Source of the DNA: an uncultured Blautia sp.
GTDB lineage: Bacteria > Bacillota_A > Clostridia > Lachnospirales > Lachnospiraceae
Direction of reading: 5' to 3'
Assembly (NCBI GenBank): GCA_905209435.1
Contig: CAJLTE010000040.1
Span: forward strand, 1-25,213
Length of the DNA: 25,213 nucleotides
In this document: positions 15,636 through 20,943 of the stretch, piece after piece
How the letters are laid out: every line of letters starts with the position of its first letter
Position numbering within the stretch: position 1 is the first letter of the stretch
Notes under the pieces: generated by a model
What the model was told of the DNA's origin: nothing
The model's database searches: none
The model's input: only the letters and a program-made list of their open reading frames with translations
Translations under genes and position numbers: made by a program

Positions 15636-15671
15636 GATGTCAGGGTCAAAAGATATTTTAACCCTGATATC
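15636..15671 (+). repeat. Hairpin repeat, copy 1 (GGGTCAAAA family), in the MATE leader
   Basis: A near-perfect inverted repeat: GATGTCAGGGT (15636-15646) pairs with ACCCTGATATC (15661-15671), and AAAA with TTTT, around a 4-nt loop, with one G-T pair and one C-A mismatch. The 22-nt core (15643-15664) matches copy 2 (17120-17141) at 19 of 22 positions in the same orientation, and both are followed by TGATATC. It sits 16 nt before the ribosome site (AGGAGGG). Confidence 0.75.
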
Positions 15672-15697
15672 AGCGTATTATAAACCAGGAGGGAAAA

Positions 15698-17038
15698 ATG
15701 TCAAAAAAAGAAACCAGTTTTACAGAAGGTCCTGTCTTCCAGTCTTTGCTTCAGTTTGCTATTCCGGTACTTGGCGCATTGATCCTGCAGGCAGCATACG
15801 GCGCGGTAGACCTTCTGATCGTTGGCAAATTCGGAAATGCCTCAAGTATTTCCGCAGTAGGAACCGGCAGTTCCTTTATGCAGATGGCTACTTTTATTAT
15901 TACAAGTCTTGCAATGGGCTCTACTGTAGTCATCGGACATCATATCGGAGAACAAAAACCAAAAGAAGCAGGAAATGCAGTTGGAACAACCATTATACTT
16001 TTTCTGATTATTGCAGTTGTCATGACATTTGTACTTGAATTCGCTGCCAGTGGAATTGCACATTTATTACAGGCACCGGCCGAATCCTTTGACAAGACGA
16101 TTCTCTATATCAGGATCTGTTCTGCCGGAATTGTTATTATCATTGCATACAACGTAATCAGCGGTGTACTGAGAGGTGTGGGAAACGCAAACCTTCCGCT
16201 TCTGTTCGTGGGCATTGCCTGCGTAGTAAATATCATCGGAGATTTACTTCTGGTCGGGGCATTTCATATGGATGTGGCAGGTGCTGCTATTGCAACTGTC
16301 TTTGCACAGTTTGTTTCCGTTGTCTGTTCCGTTGCCGTACTAAGGAAACAACATATGCCAATTAAATTCTCCAGAGAACAGTGCAGGATTTATAAAGATG
16401 AACTGAAAAAAATCCTGAACGTAGGTGTTCCGATCGCATTACAGGAAACAACCGTTCAGATTTCATTTCTTGTGGTAAATTCCGTTATCAACCAGATGGG
16501 ACTTATGCCTTCCGCAGGGTATGGAATTGCTCAGAAAATTGTTTCCTTTATTATGCTGGTACCGTCTTCTGTTATGCAAAGCGTTTCTGCATTTGTCGCT
16601 CAGAATATCGGAGCCGGGAAAAAGGAACGGGCATGGAAAGGTTTTTATACAGCTATCATTACAGGATGTTCCGTAGGAATTATTATCTTTATGGCCGGAT
16701 TTTTCGGCGGCGGATTTCTTTCCTCTTTCTTTACGAACGACTCGGAAGTTATCGCACAGAGCGCAGCCTATCTGAAAGGCTTCTCCGCAGATTGCATACT
16801 GACCTGTGTACTGTTCAGCAGTATCGGATATTTCAATGGATGTGGAAAAAGTATTCCTGTTATGATCCAGGGAATCACTTCCGCATTCTGCATCAGAATT
16901 CCGGTTTCCATCATTATGTCAAGACTGCCGAATACGTCCCTGACTTATGTCGGAATGGCAACACCGATCACAACCGTATACGGAATCATCTTCTTTATCA
17001 TCTGCTTCCGGCTCTTAAATAAAAAATCTACACATTGA
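15698..17038 (+). CDS. MATE family multidrug exporter
   Basis: A 446-residue membrane protein with about 12 hydrophobic helices in two homologous MatE halves (about residues 15-175 and 235-400). It uses a Na+ or H+ gradient to expel cationic drugs or metabolites. Recognisable segments: FQSLLQFAIPVLGALILQAAYG at the start (residues 13-34), DLLIVGKFGNASSISAVG, IGHHIGEQ, SGVLRGVGNANLPLL, and in the second half NVGVPIALQE and AQNIGAGKKERAWKG. The length is typical. An AGGAGGG ribosome site is 5 nt before the ATG. It is transcribed alone, from the extended -10 promoter at 15609 to the terminator at 17053. Hairpin repeats bracket it. No regulator gene adjoins it. The substrate is unknown. Confidence 0.93.
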   Translation: MSKKETSFTEGPVFQSLLQFAIPVLGALILQAAYGAVDLLIVGKFGNASSISAVGTGSSFMQMATFIITSLAMGSTVVIGHHIGEQKPKEAGNAVGTTIILFLIIAVVMTFVLEFAASGIAHLLQAPAESFDKTILYIRICSAGIVIIIAYNVISGVLRGVGNANLPLLFVGIACVVNIIGDLLLVGAFHMDVAGAAIATVFAQFVSVVCSVAVLRKQHMPIKFSREQCRIYKDELKKILNVGVPIALQETTVQISFLVVNSVINQMGLMPSAGYGIAQKIVSFIMLVPSSVMQSVSAFVAQNIGAGKKERAWKGFYTAIITGCSVGIIIFMAGFFGGGFLSSFFTNDSEVIAQSAAYLKGFSADCILTCVLFSSIGYFNGCGKSIPVMIQGITSAFCIRIPVSIIMSRLPNTSLTYVGMATPITTVYGIIFFIICFRLLNKKSTH

Positions 17039-17052
17039 ATTTCCCGGACAGC

Positions 17053-17100
17053 AAATGTGCATCAGACCAGAATTACTGGAGCTGATGCACATTTTTATTT
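17053..17100 (+). terminator. Rho-independent terminator of the MATE gene
   Basis: A 13-bp stem, AAATGTGCATCAG (17053-17065) with CTGATGCACATTT (17082-17094), extended by an inner CCAG/CTGG stem, then a T-rich tail. It lies 14 nt after the stop codon. Confidence 0.92.
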
Positions 17101-17107
17101 ATATCAT

Positions 17108-17145
17108 AAAAAGAGGTTAGGATCAAAAGGTATTTTGACCCTAAC
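17108..17145 (-). repeat. Hairpin repeat, copy 2 (GGGTCAAAA family), also a terminator for the nitroreductase gene
   Basis: GTTAGG (17116-17121) pairs with CCTAAC (17140-17145) and TCAAAA with TTTTGA, with one mismatch and a 4-nt loop. Read on the minus strand it is followed by CTCTTTTT, so it can end transcription from the nitroreductase gene, whose stop is 55 nt before it. It is the second copy of the repeat at 15636-15671. Confidence 0.7.
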
Positions 17146-17156
17146 TTGATATCTAC

Positions 17157-17190
17157 GAATTGCTCCGCTGCTAAGCAGCTCCCGCAATTC
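17157..17190. repeat. Nested inverted repeat next to hairpin copy 2
   Basis: GAATTGC (17157-17163) pairs with GCAATTC (17184-17190), and inside it GCTGC (17067 offset 100, that is 17167-17171) pairs with GCAGC (17175-17179); the internal loop is TCC opposite TCCC. It directly precedes copy 2 on the minus strand, so both would form in the 3' end of the nitroreductase message. It shares TGCTCCGC with arm C of the cloverleaf element at 14854-14868. Confidence 0.6.
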
Positions 17191-17200
17191 TCATAGAAAA

Positions 17201-17713
17201 TTACAAATAAGAAACCGTCTCAGATAATTCCTTTCTGGAATCATGGTTTGCAAGAGGTCCTGCTCCTTCTGCTGCATAGCCGAGATCCAGGATCATGAGA
17301 ATTTCCTCATTCTCCGGTAGATTCAGCTCTTTTGCCAGCTCTTCAGGATTGAAAAAATTAATCCAGCAACTGTCTACACCAGCATTTGCCGCAGCCAGAA
17401 TCATATGTGTTGCCACAATTGTAGCATCCTCTATGCCAGAATCTCTTTTTTCACCCGGATAAGTAAATACATGATTGCCGTCAAATGCAACCACTATACA
17501 GGTAGATGCTCCATATCGACAAGGAGTAGCTTTATCAATCTTGCTCAATCCTTCCTCAGACTGGACTACATAAATTTTCTGTTCCTGTAAATTCTTAGCT
17601 GTCGGAGCAAGCCGTCCGGCTTCCAGAATTGCATTTAATTGTGCATCATCCACCTTACGTCCGTCAAATTTTTTGCAGGAATATCGTTTTTCAATTACTT
17701 CTGTAAATTCCAT
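17201..17713 (-). CDS. Nitroreductase family protein
   Basis: A 170-residue FMN-dependent oxidoreductase of the nitroreductase superfamily. The FMN phosphate-binding start EKRYSCKKFD (Arg9, Ser11), APTAKNLQ near residue 37, IEDATIVATHMILAAANAG (helix under the flavin) and MILDLGYAAEG are all present. Such enzymes reduce nitro compounds, quinones or flavins with NAD(P)H, usually as dimers; the native substrate here is unknown. The length is on the short side (170 against 170-220), which fits the minimal subfamily of anaerobic Firmicutes. AAGGAGG stands 7 nt before the ATG and an extended -10 box lies at 17745-17753, so it has its own transcript, ending in the hairpins at 17108-17190. Confidence 0.9.
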   Translation of the reverse strand: MEFTEVIEKRYSCKKFDGRKVDDAQLNAILEAGRLAPTAKNLQEQKIYVVQSEEGLSKIDKATPCRYGASTCIVVAFDGNHVFTYPGEKRDSGIEDATIVATHMILAAANAGVDSCWINFFNPEELAKELNLPENEEILMILDLGYAAEGAGPLANHDSRKELSETVSYL

Positions 17714-17744
17714 AACTGGTCCTCCTTAAATTTATGTTATTCTT

Positions 17745-17753
17745 ATTATACCA
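17745..17753 (-). promoter_or_regulatory. Extended -10 promoter of the nitroreductase gene
   Basis: On the minus strand TGG-TATAAT (17753-17745) is a consensus extended -10 element 32 nt before the ATG. A TTGACC lies only 10 bp upstream, too close to act as its -35 box. The leader would be about 25 nt. Confidence 0.6.
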
Positions 17754-17764
17754 CTCACACGGTC

Positions 17765-17786
17765 AAGCGGATAAAATCATCCGCTT
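17765..17786. terminator. Perfect hairpin after the deformylase-like gene
   Basis: AAGCGGAT (17765-17772) pairs with ATCCGCTT (17779-17786) around a 6-nt loop, 31 nt after the stop of the deformylase-like gene on the minus strand. No T-run follows on either strand, so it may be a weak or factor-aided terminator, or a 3'-end stabiliser, separating the long operon from the nitroreductase gene. Confidence 0.45.
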
Positions 17787-17817
17787 CGCTACTTGCTGTT
17801 TCCTGCTTCTATGAAAA

Positions 17818-18228
17818 TTATATAAGAATTCCGGACAAATGATCCACCTCATGCTGTACAATCTGCGCTGTCCAGCCGGATAATTTCTGCCGCTGCTTCT
17901 TCCAGCCAAAATCGTAATATTCCACTTCGATATTCTGATATCTGACAGTCTTACGAACTCCATCCAGTGACAGACATCCTTCTTCCGTTTCAAAAGGCTC
18001 ACTCTTTGAAACAATGACCGGATTGAACATTACAATATCGACAAATCCCATATTTACGATAATAATATTCTTCTTCACTCCGATCATATTCGCTGCCATT
18101 CCGACACATCGTTCTCTGTTAGCTCTTAATGTATCCATCAGATCTCTTCCGATCTGAAGATCTTCCTTTGTTGCTGCTTCTGATTTCTGTGAGAGAAATA
18201 ACGGATCTCTCATAATATTTTTAACCAT
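17818..18228 (-). CDS. Peptide deformylase-like protein with altered motif 1
   Basis: A 136-residue protein of the peptide deformylase family. Motif 2 is intact (EGCLS, Glu83-Ser87, with the metal-binding Cys85), as is motif 3 (QHEVDH, metal ligands His126 and His130, catalytic Glu127). Motif 1, normally G-x-G-x-A-A-x-Q, reads VGMAANM: the glutamine that stabilises the transition state is Met48. The protein is also shorter than usual (136 against about 150-190). Short relatives with AANMIG are, as I recall, common in Lachnospiraceae, so this is probably a subfamily and not a decayed gene. Whether it removes formyl groups from nascent proteins is open. It is the last gene of the operon, 22 nt after the PNPOx-like gene, with AAGGAG about 12 nt before the ATG. 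Confidence 0.85.
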   Translation of the reverse strand: MVKNIMRDPLFLSQKSEAATKEDLQIGRDLMDTLRANRERCVGMAANMIGVKKNIIIVNMGFVDIVMFNPVIVSKSEPFETEEGCLSLDGVRKTVRYQNIEVEYYDFGWKKQRQKLSGWTAQIVQHEVDHLSGILI

Positions 18229-18250
18229 TTGCTTTGAATTCTCCTTCGTG

Positions 18251-18799
18251 TTAAAACTGTAAAACCTGCCTGCTATCCGCTCCTGCTTTTTTGAACTCTG
18301 AATTTGTAAATTCTATTTTATCCGGTATGATTTTGATCAGATTCATTGGATGTGGAAGTTTCTTTAAAGCAGCTACAGGAATCTTGCGAAGCTCAGCCGC
18401 ATGAACATATTCTTCCGAAAAATACTCCGGCATTACAGCTTTTCCTGTCACCTGCATTCCTTTTAAATTGCCAAACCCCTGATACTTATCAAATATAACA
18501 AGACATACATTCTTATTTTTCTCCAATGCCGCAAACTTCTCACCGCCTTCAGAAAAAATCCAGAACGCACCATCATGATAACTATATTCCACAGGCGTAC
18601 AACGCACAAATTCTCCCGCTCCGGTTGCAAGTGCACAGGTGTTATTCTCCTGAATATAAGCATCTATTTCTTTTTGCAGAGTTTCACGATCCACCTTTAC
18701 AGCCTGGGCATCTTTCTGCTTCCAATACTCCGCTGCCTGAATATATTCCTCATGGGTAAGATCATGTTTTTTCTTATTTACTTTTTCTGCGTCACTCAT
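18251..18799 (-). CDS. Pyridoxamine 5'-phosphate oxidase family (FMN-binding split barrel) protein
   Basis: A 182-residue protein with a split-barrel flavin-binding domain in residues about 40-150: NNTCALATGAGEFVRCTPVEY, DGAFWIFSEGGEKFAAL, NVCLVIFDKYQGFGNLKGMQVTG (named in pieces). The N-terminal helix carries YIQAAEYWKQKDA, found in related Firmicute proteins. Members bind FMN, F420 or haem and reduce diverse compounds; true pyridoxamine-phosphate oxidase activity is unlikely because the key C-terminal residues are absent. I start at 18799. That ATG overlaps the SprT-like stop as ATGA and is preceded by GAGGTG, whereas the GTG three codons upstream lies within the ribosome site. The 4-nt overlap implies translational coupling with the SprT-like gene. 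Confidence 0.85.
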   Translation of the reverse strand: MSDAEKVNKKKHDLTHEEYIQAAEYWKQKDAQAVKVDRETLQKEIDAYIQENNTCALATGAGEFVRCTPVEYSYHDGAFWIFSEGGEKFAALEKNKNVCLVIFDKYQGFGNLKGMQVTGKAVMPEYFSEEYVHAAELRKIPVAALKKLPHPMNLIKIIPDKIEFTNSEFKKAGADSRQVLQF

Positions 18800-19512
18800 T
18801 GTCCACACCTCTGTTTTTTATATTTTTTAATCAACCACTTCTGATCTATACATTTCACATCATCATCAAAACGGATATGAAGATGAACTCCGCCAGACCT
18901 CGGATTAATCTTTTCTACAATTCCATTTCCGAATTTCGGATGTGTGACGCTGTCTCCAATCTTATATTGAACAACTTCGTTCTTTTCCTTCTGCGCTTTC
19001 TGCAGACGTTGATAAGTATCCCGGATCGGCACTGTCTTATCATGAATCCGACTCTTTAAAACATTGTCATAATTGTGATCCATCAGCGCTTCCCCTGCCT
19101 TATAATACGGTGTCGGAGCGGCTCCTATAAGAGAACAACAATATTTCCAAGCACTTCCATGTGTTCCTGCCTGCCATTTATACTTTTCAGGTATCTGCAT
19201 ATTGTATTGCATGTAATGTGCGTACTCATGCTTAAATAAATCAATACGATCTTCTTTTGACAATGGATTCTTCACTCCATATGCAATAAAGAGCAGTGAA
19301 AAATGAAAATGCTCATCTTCATGGGCACTCTGTCTCGTGTAAGAGCCCAAGGAATCTGTGTCAAATCCAAATGTCACTGGTACTTTCGCACCATTCAAAT
19401 GAAACTTCCGGTCCAGTTCTTTATACAAATTCTGTATTAATGCTGTCAAAATCGGAATTTCCTTCTGCAAACGCTGCCGCAGGAACTGGTTTTCCTGGTC
19501 ATAATAAGTCAT
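18796..19512 (-). CDS. SprT-like zinc metallopeptidase with C-terminal Tudor-like domain
   Basis: A 238-residue protein. Residues about 20-140 form a SprT-like domain: HEYAHYMQ (His95, Glu96, His99) supplies two zinc ligands and the catalytic Glu, and THGSAWK (His118) the third, as in SprT and eukaryotic Spartan, which degrades DNA-protein crosslinks. Residues about 178-235 form a small beta barrel, starting KIGDSVTHPKFGNGIVEKI, like the C-terminal domain of PcrA/UvrD, which binds RNA polymerase or nucleic acid. The combination suggests a chromatin- or transcription-linked protease; bacterial members are little studied, so this is inference. It lies in the operon that begins with the PLD-helicase. 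Its ribosome site is weak (GAGG, 12 nt), and it may depend on read-through of translation from the broken gene upstream. Confidence 0.85.
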   Translation of the reverse strand: MTYYDQENQFLRQRLQKEIPILTALIQNLYKELDRKFHLNGAKVPVTFGFDTDSLGSYTRQSAHEDEHFHFSLLFIAYGVKNPLSKEDRIDLFKHEYAHYMQYNMQIPEKYKWQAGTHGSAWKYCCSLIGAAPTPYYKAGEALMDHNYDNVLKSRIHDKTVPIRDTYQRLQKAQKEKNEVVQYKIGDSVTHPKFGNGIVEKINPRSGGVHLHIRFDDDVKCIDQKWLIKKYKKQRCGQ

Positions 19513-19546
19513 TATTTAACGTTTCCTCGTTTTCTTAAATTAGTAA

Positions 19547-20205
19547 TTAATGCAAATGCTGTACCAAAGAATCAAAAACTTTTAAATATCCATTTGCATA
19601 CATATGAACCCCATCAATCGCATACTCTGTTTTTTGTTCACCATTTTTATCAACAAGATGGATATTACAGTCCAGATAATTACATCCAAAAGATTCTGCG
19701 ATTTCCCTAAGTTCTTTGTTGCATCGTTCAATATTCTCCGGCGTCCGTAGTTTCATCCACTCTATGGATTCCGCAGTTTGCCATGGAAGATGAAGATTTG
19801 CCATGGAAGATGAAGATTTGCCGGATAGAAAGCCATCACATAAACTTCCGGTTTATCCAGCTTTTCATATATAATTTCCAGAATTTTTCTATAATTATCC
19901 ATTAAGTGAGCAAACCATTGATCATCAAAATGTTTTTCTGTGATGTCATTTGTTCCAATATTAATAAAAATCCTTGATGGCTCCAAATCCAAAAGCAATG
20001 TATGAATATATTCCAGAAATTCATCTGTATTTAAGCCACCAACACCACGATTATAAACAACTTCTTCAATTCCCCTGCTTCTGGCGATTTCACAGATAGG
20101 AAACATTTCCATAAGAGATGATCCTGTAAAAAGAGTCTTTCCTTTTAGTACAATCTGATTTAAATAGTCATAGTTCTTTATTTTCCGCTTTTGTTCTTCA
20201 GTCAT
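19547..20205 (-). pseudogene. SGNH/GDSL hydrolase disrupted by a 20-bp tandem duplication
   Basis: Without one copy of the repeat the gene would encode 212 residues of an SGNH hydrolase (esterase or lipase fold): nucleophile in FTGSSLME (Ser30), block II NRGVGG, block III NIGTNDI and, near the end, the catalytic pair in IDGVHM. As it stands, translation shifts frame after HLPWQ and stops 12 codons later at 19762, so the product loses the Asp-His part of the catalytic site. The second part remains open from an ATG inside the repeat (19804) without a ribosome site. Removing 20 bp from the 659-bp span leaves 639 bp, an exact multiple of three. The start is placed at 20205, where AGGTGG precedes the ATG, not at an upstream ATG 15 codons earlier. 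It may be reversible by slippage and not permanently dead. Confidence 0.85.
19777..19822. repeat. 20-bp direct tandem repeat, 2.3 copies
   Basis: The unit CCATGGAAGATGAAGATTTG occurs at 19781-19800 and again at 19801-19820, identical, and is bordered by TTTG on the left and CC on the right, giving three TTTGCC at 20-bp intervals. A single-copy ancestor would have had TTTGCC at both ends of the unit, the microhomology needed for slippage duplication. Contraction would restore the SGNH hydrolase frame. Confidence 0.95.
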
Positions 20206-20278
20206 TGTTCCACCTATTTCCTTTTCTCTGCTTTTGACAGTTCCTAGCAATGGTCAGTCTACAATACTAGAAATAATT

Positions 20279-20521
20279 TTATCTACTTTGGTTATCAATC
20301 GACATCTGCCGAATAATTTCCTGTAAACAAGCCTCTATTGCCCTTTGCTGATAATCAGGATGTATCTTTCTTGCCGCTTCACAATAATCGGAAATAGCTT
20401 TAACCATATCATAAATATTTTTTTGCTGTTCCATATTTCTCTGATTTTCCAGTTGCTGTATATAAGCTTGTTCAAAATATCTAGGATTAAAAATATTATA
20501 TGGATAATTTTCCAAATACAT
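20279..20521 (-). CDS. Small hypothetical protein
   Basis: An 80-residue protein I do not recognise. It begins with a tyrosine- and asparagine-rich segment (MYLENYPYNIFNPRYFEQAY) and continues as an amphipathic, mostly helical region with a Gln-rich stretch (QQLENQRNMEQQKN) and two cysteines (in DYCEAARK and EACLQEI). No signal peptide or membrane helix. The start is placed at 20521, where an ideal AGGAGG lies 9 nt before the ATG; an ATG six codons upstream would put that site inside the gene. It lies 31 nt after the NUDIX gene and 73 nt before the SGNH gene, in the operon of the PLD-helicase. The good ribosome site and operon position support a real gene. Confidence 0.75.
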   Translation of the reverse strand: MYLENYPYNIFNPRYFEQAYIQQLENQRNMEQQKNIYDMVKAISDYCEAARKIHPDYQQRAIEACLQEIIRQMSIDNQSR

Positions 20522-20552
20522 TAGTTGTATCCTCCTCATGAAATCATAGTTA

Positions 20553-20942
20553 TCAATCCCATTCCATTTTTATCTTCTCAACTAATCCCTGATCTGCCGG
20601 TAACCAGTCTACACTATCCAATTCATTTTTCGTAAGCCATTTCGCAGCTTCATGTTCCTTTAAAATCAGATTTCCACTAATAACTTCTGCCCAAAAACAG
20701 TCCATGGATAAATGAAATGCAGGATAATCATATTCTACACAATCAATTTTTCTTCCAACTTCAATTTCTGTATCCAGTTCTTCTCTAATCTCTCTGGCAA
20801 GTGCAGCTTCCGGAGTTTCACCAGGCTCAACTTTACCACCAGGGAATTCCCATCCGTCCTTAAATTCTCCATACCCACGCTGTGTCGCAAAAATTTTATC
20901 GCCATCTTTTATCACTGCTGCTACAACCTTAATTGTTTTCAT
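20553..20942 (-). CDS. NUDIX hydrolase, MutT-like (d)NTP pyrophosphohydrolase
   Basis: A 129-residue NUDIX protein. The Nudix box is complete in its catalytic parts: G36 and E42, then R50-E51-x-x-E54-E55, with Asp57 where the consensus has Gly. The start [21 protein letters not shown] and the C-terminal [12 protein letters not shown] resemble MutT-like and NudG-like enzymes that hydrolyse oxidised or modified (d)NTPs to monophosphates. Its ATG is 1 nt after the stop of the helicase, the tightest spacing in the window, so production of the two proteins is coupled. Co-operation with the helicase, for instance by removing damaged or phage-modified nucleotides, is inferred from this and not shown. 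The length is typical (about 130). Confidence 0.92.
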   Translation of the reverse strand: MKTIKVVAAVIKDGDKIFATQRGYGEFKDGWEFPGGKVEPGETPEAALAREIREELDTEIEVGRKIDCVEYDYPAFHLSMDCFWAEVISGNLILKEHEAAKWLTKNELDSVDWLPADQGLVEKIKMEWD

Positions 20943-20943
20943 G

